Source: Amycolatopsis arida
GTDB lineage: Bacteria; Actinomycetota; Actinomycetes; Mycobacteriales; Pseudonocardiaceae
Assembly (NCBI RefSeq): GCF_900115565.1
Contig: NZ_FOWW01000005.1
Coordinates: 345,420-409,419 of the forward strand
DNA length: 64,000 nt
Direction of reading: 5' to 3'
Positions 10,954 to 20,214 of this stretch are shown in pieces (positions within the stretch are counted from its first letter, which is position 1; the number at the start of each line of letters is the position of its first letter). A program made the translations under genes and the position numbers. Under the pieces are notes generated by a model. The model ran no database searches. It was not told the DNA's origin and saw nothing but the letters and a program-made list of their open reading frames with translations.

Positions 10954-11256
10954 ATGGCAGACACGCGCAGGCTTCCTGGGCCGAACGCCGACATGTGGGA
11001 CTGGCAGCTCGAGGGGGCGTGCAGGGGAATGGACAGCGGATCCTTCTTTCATCCGGACGGCGAACGGGGGCCGGCGAGGGCGCGCCGCGAGGCCAGGGCG
11101 AAGGCCGTGTGCCAGACCTGCCCAGTGCTGGAGATGTGCCGACAACACGCGCTGGCGGTGCACGAGCCGTACGGCATCTGGGGCGGGCTGTCCGAGTCGG
11201 AACGGGAGATGATCATCAAGTCGGGCAAGCGCACGCTGAGCCTGGCCGGAAGCTGA
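10954..11256 (+). CDS. whiB3: WhiB-family redox-sensing transcription factor (WhiB3/WhiD type)
   Basis: A 100-residue iron-sulfur protein. Four cysteines (C23, C53, C56, C62; the last three as CxxCxxxxxC) should hold a [4Fe-4S] cluster. The GIWGG turn is at 74-78, followed by a basic tail (KSGKRTLS) for DNA contact. It sits between the sigD/bldM cluster and groEL1, the same place as whiB3 in M. tuberculosis and whiD in Streptomyces. The ATG has GGAGG upstream. In relatives the protein works with the main sigma factor in redox control (WhiB3) or spore maturation (WhiD); the local role is inferred. Confidence 0.93.
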   Translation: MADTRRLPGPNADMWDWQLEGACRGMDSGSFFHPDGERGPARARREARAKAVCQTCPVLEMCRQHALAVHEPYGIWGGLSESEREMIIKSGKRTLSLAGS

Positions 11257-11358
11257 ACTCGGCCACCGGCGCCCCGGCGGCGTCGGGGCGCCGGTGACGC
11301 CCTCGCGGTGGGGAGCTGATCCAGCGGCTCGGGTCGGACCTGGTGGTGCCGGGCCCGA

Positions 11359-11988
11359 TCAGGGGCGGCCGATGCCCGGCCTCGCGGGACGGGTGAACGA
11401 GTCCCAGGCGCCCATCGCGGCGTCGACCACCGCGGCCAGCTCGCCGGTCGCCCGCCCGTCCCTGGCCTGGATGGACAGTCCGAACAGGACTGTTCCGTAG
11501 AAGGTGGCCATCGCCGCGGTGTCCACGCCAGCCGGCAGGTCGCCGTCGGCGACGCCACGGTCGAGGCGGGTCCGGATGTCGGCGAGGGTCTCCCGGCGCA
11601 GGGTGGCGAGGTGTTCGCGCACGCCGTGGTTGGCCGGGGTCGCCGTGGTGGCGGCGAGCACGACCATGCAGCCCGGCGGTAGCGCGGGATCGGTGTAGGC
11701 GGCGAGGTTGTCCCGCAGCATCGCCTCGATGGCCGCGCGCGCGGTCGGTTTCTCGGTGAGCGCGCGCCGGGTGTGGCCGCCGTGGGTAGCCCCGTACAGC
11801 GCGACAGCCTCCCGGAACAGCGCCTCCTTTCCGCCGAACGCGGCGTACAGGCTCGGCGAGTTGATGCGCATGGCAGCGGTCAGGTCGGCCAGCGAGGCGC
11901 CGTCGTAGCCGCGCTCCCAGAAGACCCGCATGGCCGCGGCCAGCGCCGCGTCCCGGTCGAAGCCGCGGGGTCGCCCTCGGGGTGACAT
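11359..11988 (-). CDS. TetR/AcrR-family transcriptional regulator
   Basis: A 209-residue repressor. The N-terminal helix-turn-helix is at about 10-55 (FDRDAALAAAMRVFWERGYD, then ASLADLTAAMRINSPSLYAAF). The C-terminal part, with MLRDNLAAYTDPALPPGCM, resembles the TetR subgroup that pairs with short-chain dehydrogenases. The ATG at 11988 was chosen because it begins MSPRGRPRG; the frame continues upstream only across the operator region. It is divergent from the SDR gene, with two matching palindromes between them, so it most likely represses both. This pair is absent from the M. tuberculosis order and marks an insertion. Confidence 0.9.
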   Translation of the reverse strand: MSPRGRPRGFDRDAALAAAMRVFWERGYDGASLADLTAAMRINSPSLYAAFGGKEALFREAVALYGATHGGHTRRALTEKPTARAAIEAMLRDNLAAYTDPALPPGCMVVLAATTATPANHGVREHLATLRRETLADIRTRLDRGVADGDLPAGVDTAAMATFYGTVLFGLSIQARDGRATGELAAVVDAAMGAWDSFTRPARPGIGRP

Positions 11989-11999
11989 CGGTCTCTTTC

Positions 12000-12068
12000 T
12001 GTATCGATTGGCACAAAAAAGCTTGCCCTTCGATCGTACCCCGCCGTATTTGTGTATCGACCGGTACA
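12000..12068. promoter_or_regulatory. Paired TetR operators between divergent TetR and SDR genes
   Basis: Two imperfect 16-bp palindromes, TGTATCGATTGGCACA (12000-12015) and TGTATCGACCGGTACA (12053-12068), share TGTATCGA and the ACA end. Each sits close to one of the divergent starts, as expected for auto-repression and control of the SDR. The DNA between them is AT-rich (a run of six A). Confidence 0.7.
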
Positions 12069-12082
12069 GAACTGGAGGGACG

Positions 12083-12823
12083 ATGACGGGACTGGACGGC
12101 AGGGTCGCACTGGTGACCGGCGGGAGCCGTGGGATCGGGGCGGCGATCGCCACCCGCCTCGCGGCGGACGGCGCGGACGTGGCGATCACCTACGCGAGGG
12201 CGGAGGACCGAGCGGCGGAGGTCGTGGGGCAAATCGAGGGGCTGGGCCGCAAGGCGCTGGCGATCCGGGCGGACAGCGCTGACGCCGAGGCGTTGACCTC
12301 CGCGGTGGACAGCGCGGCCGGGGTGCTCGGCGGGTTGGACGTGCTGGTGAACAACGCCGGCATCTTCGCCGTGACGCCCGTGGAGGAGCTCGCCGTGGCC
12401 GACATCGACCGCATGTTGGCGATCCACGTGCGTGCGGTGCTGGTCGCGACCAAGGCGGCGGTGCCGCACATGACCCGTGGCGGGCGGATCATCAGTGTCG
12501 GCAGCAACCTCGCCGAGCGGGCCATCGGGCCGGGGCTCAGCCTGTACTCGGCGAGCAAGTCGGCGCTGCTCGGGCTGACCAGGGCGTTGGGGCGGGAGCT
12601 GGCGCCGCGCGGGATCACCGCGGTGGTGGTGCAGCCGGGCTCGACCGACACCGAGATGAACCCGGCCGGCGGCGAGCACGCCGCGGCACAGCTCGCGCTG
12701 AACCCGAGCGGCCGGTTCGCCGAGCCCGCCGACATCGCGGCGACGGTGGCCCACCTGGCCGGCGACGGCGGCCGGCTGATCACCGGCACCGCCATCACCA
12801 TCGACGGCGGGCTGAACGCCTGA
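12083..12823 (+). CDS. Short-chain dehydrogenase/reductase (SDR), classical type
   Basis: A 246-residue NAD(P)H-dependent oxidoreductase. The cofactor motif TGGSRGIG is at 12-19 and NNAG at 90-93. Ser138, Tyr155 and Lys159 (YSASK) form the catalytic set, and the C-terminal ITIDGGLNA ending is typical of FabG-like SDRs. The start ATG follows GGAGGGACG. The substrate cannot be predicted; the inducible TetR partner suggests detoxification or catabolism of a small carbonyl compound. The gene ends just before the long repeat region. Confidence 0.92.
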   Translation: MTGLDGRVALVTGGSRGIGAAIATRLAADGADVAITYARAEDRAAEVVGQIEGLGRKALAIRADSADAEALTSAVDSAAGVLGGLDVLVNNAGIFAVTPVEELAVADIDRMLAIHVRAVLVATKAAVPHMTRGGRIISVGSNLAERAIGPGLSLYSASKSALLGLTRALGRELAPRGITAVVVQPGSTDTEMNPAGGEHAAAQLALNPSGRFAEPADIAATVAHLAGDGGRLITGTAITIDGGLNA

Positions 12824-12852
12824 CCCGGGGGACGAACCACAGTAGACACACG

Positions 12853-13158
12853 CTTTCCGGCGGCGAACGCGCGTTTCGGCGGGAGCGCACGTCCGGGCGA
12901 GAGCGCACATCCTGGCGAGAGTGCGCGTTCGGCGGACGCAGATCACCGGTGGGTGCGCATCCCATCCTTCGGTGGGCGCACGTCCCGGCGGGAGCGCACG
13001 TTTCGGCGGGAGCGCGCGTTTCGGTGAGCGCACATCACCGGTGGGCGCGCATCCCATCCCCGATGGGCGCACGTCCCGGCGGGCGTGCGCCCCCTGGGCG
13101 TGCGTCCCGGGGGTGGGCGTGCGTCCCCGGGTGGGCGTCCGTTCTGGGTGGGCGGATC
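12853..13158. repeat. Degenerate minisatellite, unit about 16-18 bp
   Basis: At least a dozen imperfect tandem copies of a unit close to GGYGGGMGCGCACGTYYC, with occasional inserts such as GATCACC or ATCCCATCC. Several frames stay open across it in both directions, but their products are only reiterated Arg/Ala/Gly/Pro words. There is no ribosome site or conserved domain, so it is judged non-coding. Confidence 0.75.
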
Positions 13159-13263
13159 TCTGGGATCGAAACCGAATTCGGGGTCACCTGCACCTTTCAC
13201 GGGCAGCGTGGCTCTCGCCCGGGCGTCCGTTTCGGGGGCGGGGCGTCCGTTCTCGGTGTGGGC

Positions 13264-13624
13264 GCGCATTTCGGTGCGGAGGCGCCCGTTCCGCGAACAT
13301 GCGCCTTACGAGGCTTAGGCGCGAGGACCGGGGCATCGACGCGGCCGTCGCCGACCTGCGCGCCGGCGGCGACGAGCTGCGCGGTTGCCCGCGCGTCGCG
13401 GCACGGCGGCGCGGGGACCAGCGTGGACGTGCGCGTCCCGGCGACGCGCATTTTCGGTGCGGAGGCGCCCGTTCCGCGAACATGCGCCTTACGAGGCTTA
13501 GGCGCGAGGACCGGGGCATCGACGCGGCCGTCGCCGACCTGCGCGCCGGCGGCGACGAGCTGCGCGGTTGCCCGCGTCGCGGCACGGCGGCGGGGGGACC
13601 AGCGTGGACGTGCGCGTCCCGGCG
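13264..13624. repeat. Tandem duplication, two copies of about 180 bp
   Basis: Copy 1 is 13264-13445 and copy 2 is 13446-13624. They differ by a one-base insertion, a two-base deletion and one or two substitutions. Each copy has a 6-bp-stem hairpin (GCGCCT...AGGCGC) and a short open stretch starting MRLTRLRREDRGIDAAVADL. The latter has protein-like composition but no ribosome site. The near-identity points to a recent duplication. Confidence 0.85.
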
Positions 13625-13675
13625 GAACATGCGTTCCGGCGCTGAGGTGTGCCTGATGGCGGGACGTGTGCGTTC

Positions 13676-13761
13676 GGCGCGGACGCGTGCACTGCGGTGG
13701 GGCACGCGTACCGGCGCGGACGCGTGCACTGCGGTGGGGCACGCGTACCGGCGCGGACGCG
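13676..13761. repeat. Tandem repeat, 37-bp unit, about 2.3 copies
   Basis: Units 13676-13712 and 13713-13749 are identical and a third begins at 13750 for 12 bases. The unit begins GGCGCGGACGCGTGCACTGC. Its words (GCGGACGCGTGC, GGGCACGCGTACC) resemble those of the upstream minisatellite, so the whole region looks like one expanding repeat field. Confidence 0.85.
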
Positions 13762-13903
13762 CCACCCCGCTGTCGGGCACCGGCCTCGCCCGCGCCCCGC
13801 AGCGGCACCAACCGCCATCCCACCGCGGTCTTCCGGAAGCCCGCAGAGCACTCGATAGCATGAACCCAGCCCGAATACCGCGAGTGGCGGCCCCCCTAAG
13901 CAT

Positions 13904-13987
13904 CCCCCACCCGCTCCGGGGGCCGGCCCCGCTTCCAGTTTACCGGGGATGGGGGTCGGGGAGGGGTGGTGCGGAAAATGTGGACAA
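13904..13987. repeat. Dispersed intergenic repeat, copy 2, with DnaA-box-like nonamer
   Basis: Positions 13904-13946 repeat the 5501-5540 element (CCCCCACCC, GGGGG, GGCCCCGCTTCCAG, TTTACCGG). TGTGGACAA is at 13979-13987. Here CATCCCC and GGGGATG flank the element and could close a larger stem. Confidence 0.7.
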
Positions 13988-13997
13988 CTTCGGGGCC

Positions 13998-14263
13998 CAG
14001 ACGCTCCGTTCGTGTTGATGCGGGATTCTGAGGGTTCCGTTCGTGCCAGCTCGGGGTTTTGACGGTTCCGCTCGTGTCGATGCGCGGTTCTGGCGGCTGC
14101 GGTCATACCGGCGGGATCTGACCAATCCGTTCGTGCCGATGCACGGTTCTGGCGGCTACCGTGGCATCAATGCGAGGTTCGGCGGTTCTGTTCTGCCGAT
14201 ACGGGTTCCGGCGGCTGCGGTCGTAGCGGCTCGGAATCTGGCGGTTCCGGTCGTGCCGGGCAC
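13998..14263. repeat. Degenerate tandem repeat, unit about 28-32 bp, about nine copies
   Basis: Units read approximately CCGTTCGTGCCGATGCGCGG then TTCTGGCGGCTG; the words TTCGTG, GATGC, GGTTCTGGCGG recur every 28-32 bases. The copies have diverged strongly and there are no unique spacers, so this is not a CRISPR array. No coding frame with a start signal was found. Confidence 0.75.
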
Positions 14264-14585
14264 GTGGGGGGCCTTCGTACCGGGGCACGCACTGGCCGCG
14301 TAGTGGCATGCGCCGGAATCCCGCCCCAACGCCGATCGAGGTGACGGGTACAGCGGCGTCGGATCGGAGTGGGACGGGGAACGGGTGTTGCCCCTCCCAT
14401 GATGACGGGCGCCCGAGCCGAAGTGGGGAGGGGAACGGCCGCGGCCCCTCCGCTGGGCGTGCCCGGAATCAGGTGGGAATGACGCCGGGCACGGGACGGC
14501 GCGCCGCCCGTGCCGAGCATCAGCGCGCTCGGCACGGACGCCGGCACACCACGGACCCCGAGCGCTCGGGAGGCGCGAAACACGA
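14264..14585. other. Non-coding gap before groEL1 terminator
   Basis: No gene seen. It holds two related words (GGGGAACGGGTGTTGCCCCTCC near 14377, in split form, and a GGGGAACGGCCGCGGCCCCTCC-like copy near 14430) and a strong palindrome around 14490-14515 (GGCACGGG, CGGCGCGCCG, CCCGTGCC). Confidence 0.5.
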
Positions 14586-14619
14586 ACGGGCCGGCACCCC
14601 GATCGAGGTGCCGGCCCGT
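14586..14619 (-). terminator. groES-groEL1 operon terminator
   Basis: A perfect 13-bp stem (ACGGGCCGGCACC and complement) with an 8-nt loop, 22 bases beyond the groEL1 stop. Confidence 0.85.
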
Positions 14620-14641
14620 CGCGCCGTACGTGAGCGAGGAG

Positions 14642-16324
<1,683 letters not shown>

Positions 16325-16343
16325 TCACCGCAGCCGTGGGTCG

Positions 16344-16637
16344 TCAGTTGATGACGGCCAGCACGTCGCGAGCGGACAGGATCAAGTAGTCCTCACCGTT
16401 GTACTTGACCTCGGTGCCGCCGTACTTGGAGTAGATGACGACGTCACCCTCCTTGACGTCCACCGGAATCCGGTTGCCCTTGTCGTCGATGCGCCCCGGG
16501 CCCACGGCCAGGACCTTGCCCTCCTGGGGCTTCTCCTTCGCGGTGTCGGGGATGACGAGGCCGGACGCGGTCGTCTCCTCGGCCTCGCTCGTCTGGACAA
16601 CGATCTTGTCCTCGAGCGGCTTGATGTTCACGCTCAC
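16344..16637 (-). CDS. groES: Co-chaperonin GroES (10 kDa)
   Basis: A 97-residue lid of the chaperonin, full length. It has the conserved core [11 protein letters not shown] and the mobile loop [20 protein letters not shown]. The open frame extends upstream, but the GTG at 16637 has GGAGGT seven bases before it and gives the family N-terminus. It is the first gene of the groES-groEL1 operon, controlled by the CIRCE element at 16788-16814. Confidence 0.97.
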   Translation of the reverse strand: MSVNIKPLEDKIVVQTSEAEETTASGLVIPDTAKEKPQEGKVLAVGPGRIDDKGNRIPVDVKEGDVVIYSKYGGTEVKYNGEDYLILSARDVLAVIN

Positions 16638-16787
16638 CGGGTTGACCTCCACGGGTCGTCGAAAGCGTTGGCAGGTTACGTAACTGTCGTGCGTTGCTCG
16701 AGTCCGGGCAGGCGCCCTTCGTCTCGCGGTTACGGCGCCTACCACCCCCGCCGTCGCGGGTGCCGGGGCGTGTTTGGTGCCGTGCGA

Positions 16788-16822
16788 TTAGCACTCTAGC
16801 GATGGGAGTGCTAGCCGCGCAA
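16788..16822 (-). promoter_or_regulatory. CIRCE operator overlapping the groES promoter
   Basis: TTAGCACTC (16788-16796), nine bases, GAGTGCTAG (16806-16814): 17 of 18 arm bases match CIRCE, the HrcA operator. On the minus strand TTGCGC and TAGAGT with 18 bp between them (16822-16793) form a candidate promoter whose -10 lies inside the operator, so bound HrcA would block polymerase. Confidence 0.92.
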
Positions 16823-16873
16823 GGAGGGTCCGGGGAACTGGGGAAACGCCTGAACAGCCCGTTCGGGGCGGGG

Positions 16874-17512
16874 TCAGCGGGCGGGGTCGTCGACGGCGAG
16901 GCGGACCGCGAGGCCGGCGAACACCGCCGCGGACATCCGGTCCAGCCAGCGCCGCACGGCCCGGTGGCGGGCCAGCAGGTCGGCCAGCCGGCCCGAGGTG
17001 AACCCGGTCAGCGCGTCCACGGTGAGCCCCACCACGATGAGCAGCGCGCCCAGCACCAGCATCTGCACCGGCACCGGCCACGCCGACCCCGGCGTGACGA
17101 ACTGGGGCACGAAGGCGAGGTAGAAGATGATCACCTTCGGGTTGGCCAGGTTGGTCAGCACGGCCAGCCCGTAGACCTTGCGCAGCGAGCGCATCTCCGG
17201 CTGCCGCCGCACGTCCGGCACGTCCGGCCCCGACGAGCGCAGCGCGTCCACCGCCAGGTAGAGCAGGAACACCACACCGGCCACCCGCACCACGTCCAGC
17301 GCGGCCGGCACCGCCTGGAACAACGCGCTCAACCCGAGTGCCGCGGCGAGGCTGTGCACGGCCAGCCCGGTGGACATCCCCAGCGCGGCGACCACCCCGG
17401 CGCGCGGCCCTGCCGCCATGCCGTTGGCGACGATGTACATCATGTCCGGCCCCGGCGCGAGGCTGATCACCGCCGCCGCGCCGAGGAACGCGACCAGCAG
17501 ACCCGGGTCCAC
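16874..17512 (-). CDS. LysE/RhtB-family amino-acid exporter
   Basis: A 212-residue inner-membrane exporter with about six membrane helices. The family signature near the N-terminus is SLAPGPDMMYIVANG, and the second motif NLANPKVIIFYLAFVPQF is at about 120. The start is GTG. It stands alone between groES and phoD. The exported amino acid or derivative is unknown. No nearby regulator of the usual LysG/AsnC kind is present. Confidence 0.92.
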   Translation of the reverse strand: MDPGLLVAFLGAAAVISLAPGPDMMYIVANGMAAGPRAGVVAALGMSTGLAVHSLAAALGLSALFQAVPAALDVVRVAGVVFLLYLAVDALRSSGPDVPDVRRQPEMRSLRKVYGLAVLTNLANPKVIIFYLAFVPQFVTPGSAWPVPVQMLVLGALLIVVGLTVDALTGFTSGRLADLLARHRAVRRWLDRMSAAVFAGLAVRLAVDDPAR

Positions 17513-17697
17513 GGCGCCACCTCCTCGTCGATGCGGGCACGGTAGGCGGCCGGCACCGGCTGGTCACGCCGTTTTCCGCGCGTTGGGACGCGGCTCGGAT
17601 GTTCACCGCGAGATCACCTGATCGGGTAGCCACGGCCACCCGGCCGTCGCAAGCTGTGGACGTTCCGACTGACCCGACCACGATGGGGAGCCTTGCC

Positions 17698-19299
17698 GTG
17701 CCCGAACCAGGAGACAACCCGTCCCGTGTGACCACCCGCCGTACCGTGCTGGCCGGTGGTGCCGCACTCGGCGCCGCCGCGGTCGTCACCGGCGTGGCGC
17801 TGCCGGCCGCCGCCAGGACCGGGGCCGGCCGGCCCGGCACCGGCGACCCCTTCACCCTTGGCGTCGCCTCCGGTGAGCCCGACCAGCACAGCGCCGTGCT
17901 GTGGACCCGACTCGCCCCCGACCCGCTGGCCGAGGACGGACTCGGCGGCATGGGCGACCGCCGCGTCGAGGTGCACTGGGAGCTGGCCCTCGACGAGCGC
18001 TTCCGCAGGGTGGTCCGCCGCGGCCACGAGCGCACCGACGCCGACCACGGCTACGCGGTGCACGTCGAGGTCGCCGGGCTGCTGCCGGGCTGGGAGTACT
18101 TCTACCGGTTCCGGGTCGGCCGGCACGTCTCACCGACCGGCCGGACCCGCACGGCGCCGCTGGTCGGCGTGTTCGGCGCCGGCCTGACGATGAGCTTCGC
18201 CTCCTGCTCGCAGTACGAGCACGGCTACTTCACCGCCTACCGGCACCTCGCCGCCGACGAGCCCGACCTCGTGCTGCACCTCGGCGACTACATCTACGAG
18301 TACCAGCGTGGCGTCTACGTCTCGCCGGACGGCAACGTGCGCGACCACCGCGGCCCGGAGACGGAGACGCTGGCCCACTACCGGCAGCGGCACGCCCAGT
18401 ACCGCACCGACCCGGACCTGCGGGCCGCGCACGCGGTGGCGCCGTGGCTGGTGGTGCCGGACGACCACGAGGTGGACAACAACTGGGCCGGCGACATCCA
18501 CGAGAAGCCGGAGATCCCGCAGCCGAACTTCCTGGAGCGGAGGGCCAACGCCTTCCGCGCGTACTACGAGAACATGCCGTTGCGCCGGCGCAGCAAGCCG
18601 GACGGCTCGCACATCCAGATGTACCGGCTGGTGCGGTGGGGCTCGCTGGCCAACTTCCACATGCTCGACACCCGGCAGCACCGCGACGACCAGGCGTGCG
18701 ACGACGGGTGGAAGGTGTGCGCCGACGCCGCCGACCCGGCCCGCACGCTCACCGGCCGGGAGCAGGAAGCGTGGCTGTTGCGCAACTTCCGCACGTCCCG
18801 GGCCCGCTGGGACGTCCTCGGCCAGCAGGTGTTCTTCGCCCAACGGCGCAACGCGGCCGGCGCGCAGAGCATGGACGCCTGGGACGGCTACCAGGGGTCC
18901 CGGGAGCGGGTGAGCCGCGGCTGGGTCGAGGCCGGGGTGCGCAACCCGGTGGTGCTCACCGGCGACGTGCACACACACTGGGCGAACGAGCTCAAGGCGA
19001 ACTACGACGACCCGGACAGCCCGTGCATCGGCACCGAGCTGGTCACCACGTCGATCACCTCGGGCGGCAACGGCCGGGACTCCGACCCGAGCACCGACCC
19101 CAACCTCGCCCGCAACCCGCACATCAAGTTCTTCAACAACCAGCGGGGCTACGTCCGCACCCGGATCACCCGAGACGAGCTGCGGGCCGACTTCCGGGTG
19201 GTGGACAAGGTGACCGAGCCGGCGGCGCCGGTGCGCACCCGCGCGTCGTTCGTCGTCGCCGACCGCCGGCCGGGCCTCACCCCGGTGCATTCGAGCTGA
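17698..19299 (+). CDS. phoD: PhoD-family alkaline phosphatase/phosphodiesterase, Tat-exported
   Basis: An extracellular metallophosphoesterase that frees phosphate from organic esters. A twin-arginine signal (TTRRTVLAGGAALGAAA) lies close to the N-terminus. Metal-binding motifs LHLGDYIYEY, VPDDHEVDNNW and GDVHTHWANE follow in the family order. The start was set at GTG 17698 because GGGGAG lies seven bases upstream and the n-region is then short (533 residues); ATG 17683 and GTG 17728 are alternatives. PhoD enzymes normally bind Fe3+ and Ca2+ and are induced by phosphate starvation. No PHO box was identified in the short upstream region. Confidence 0.92.
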   Translation: MPEPGDNPSRVTTRRTVLAGGAALGAAAVVTGVALPAAARTGAGRPGTGDPFTLGVASGEPDQHSAVLWTRLAPDPLAEDGLGGMGDRRVEVHWELALDERFRRVVRRGHERTDADHGYAVHVEVAGLLPGWEYFYRFRVGRHVSPTGRTRTAPLVGVFGAGLTMSFASCSQYEHGYFTAYRHLAADEPDLVLHLGDYIYEYQRGVYVSPDGNVRDHRGPETETLAHYRQRHAQYRTDPDLRAAHAVAPWLVVPDDHEVDNNWAGDIHEKPEIPQPNFLERRANAFRAYYENMPLRRRSKPDGSHIQMYRLVRWGSLANFHMLDTRQHRDDQACDDGWKVCADAADPARTLTGREQEAWLLRNFRTSRARWDVLGQQVFFAQRRNAAGAQSMDAWDGYQGSRERVSRGWVEAGVRNPVVLTGDVHTHWANELKANYDDPDSPCIGTELVTTSITSGGNGRDSDPSTDPNLARNPHIKFFNNQRGYVRTRITRDELRADFRVVDKVTEPAAPVRTRASFVVADRRPGLTPVHSS

Positions 19300-19334
19300 C
19301 CAGCGCACCACGACAGCCAGGCCCACCCGGCCCG

Positions 19335-19367
19335 TGACCGCCACCAAGGCCCCCTTGGTGGCGGTCA
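19335..19367. terminator. Perfect palindromic hairpin after phoD
   Basis: TGACCGCCACCAAGG and its complement form a 15-bp stem with a 3-nt loop CCC, 35 bases after the phoD stop. The layout (AAGG-Cn-CCTT core in a long palindrome) resembles the dispersed palindromes at 22209 and 46282, so it may be a repeat element serving as terminator. Confidence 0.75.
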
Positions 19368-19444
19368 GCGCTCCCCACTGCGCGGGCTTCGCCGTTGTCG
19401 CGCAGCGAGGGCCCGACGGGGGCCTTGGTGGCGCGGGCAAGGAT

Positions 19445-19696
19445 CTACGCGGGCCGTACGAAGGTGACCTCGTACAGGGCGGTGAGCCGCTGCGTCAGCC
19501 CCTCCCGGCTCCAACCGCGCTCGTCCAGCAGCCCGGCGACCATCTCGCTGGAGATGAGGGCCCACAGCATGGCCGCGGCGGTCGCCACCGTCCACGGCGC
19601 GGCCAACCGGCCCTCGCGCCGCAACCACGCGGCCAGTCGTCGGCAGTCGCGCAGCCGCAACTCGGTCACCACCTCGCGATGCCGCGCGGCGTCGGG
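19445..19696 (-). pseudogene. TetR-family regulator remnant (C-terminal part only)
   Basis: The minus-strand reading DAARHREVVTELRLRDC, then AAAMLWALISSEMVAGLLDERGWS, looks like the ligand-binding C-terminus of a TetR regulator, ending near 19445. The DNA-binding half is missing: the upstream sequence switches at about 19700 to an MFS coding sequence on the other strand. The remnant would be about 84 residues against about 190 normally. A deletion through the middle of a divergent regulator-transporter pair explains both remnants. Confidence 0.6.
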
Positions 19697-19974
19697 ATCG
19701 CGATGCTGGCCGCTGTTCCTGCTGCCGTTTCACCTGCAGCGCTCGGCCGGCGCCGCCTCCGCGCAGACCGGGCTGACGCTGCTGGTGTTCTCCGCCGCGC
19801 TGATGGCCTCCGGACTGCTCGGCGGCCTGCTCGCCGACCGGTACGGCGCGCGCCGGACCGCGGCGATCGGCGCGACGGTCGTCGCGGTCGGCCTTGCTGG
19901 CGCTGGTACCGCTCGGCCCGGACTGGGGACCGGCGCGGCTCGCCGTGCCGCTGGCGGTGGCCGGCCTGGGAGCC
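19697..19974 (+). pseudogene. MFS transporter remnant (internal fragment, frameshifted)
   Basis: The plus strand encodes WPLFLLPFHLQ, then TGLTLLVFSAALMASGLLGG and LLADRYGARRTAAIG, the hallmark loop of drug:H+ antiporters. Near 19891 the reading moves to the +1 frame, where LLALVPLGPDWGPARL and AVPLAVAGLG continue the protein, so one base was gained or lost. The N-terminal half and the C-terminal half are absent; at 19975 the sequence becomes 21-bp repeats. No start or ribosome site remains. Confidence 0.65.
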
Positions 19975-20084
19975 GTGTCCGCCGTTCGCGTCGCCGTGTC
20001 CGCCGTTCGCGTCGCCGTGTTCGCGTCACGCGGCGCCAACGCACCGACGCGAAGCGCGAACACGGTGACGTCAGGGGCGAACAC
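19975..20084. repeat. 21-bp repeat cluster, inverted arrangement
   Basis: Two adjacent 21-bp units GTGTCCGCCGTTCGCGTCGC+C occupy 19975-20016. Two diverged units in the opposite orientation (ending GAACAC) occupy 20043-20084. The same unit in complement occurs twice at 41223-41264. The cluster truncates the MFS remnant. Confidence 0.7.
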
Positions 20085-20214
20085 GCCGGTGGGGTCGAGG
20101 GCGGTTCGGCGACGCGCTTCGGTCGGGCCGCCGAACGCGGCGTCTTTCTTACCTGTCCGGTGTTTTCTTTGTTAAGTTCTGACTTTCCCTGCCGCTGATT
20201 GGAGAGGGCCGCCC

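Noticed and set aside
13294..13325. tRNA-like or small-RNA fold at the GCGCCT...AGGCGC hairpin
   Set aside because: Only one short stem; no cloverleaf, no TTCGA arm and no promoter or terminator pair.
13498..14106. Repeat protein encoded on the minus strand by the 30-bp array (RTEPS- and HER-like words)
   Set aside because: Unit length is not constant in multiples of three, the frame breaks between units, and there is no start signal.
13998..14263. Possible CRISPR array (units of about 30 bp)
   Set aside because: Units are degenerate and contiguous, there are no unique spacers of constant length, and no cas gene is nearby.
19975..20084. Insertion sequence ends
   Set aside because: No transposase frame, no terminal inverted repeats enclosing a gene and no target duplication could be seen.
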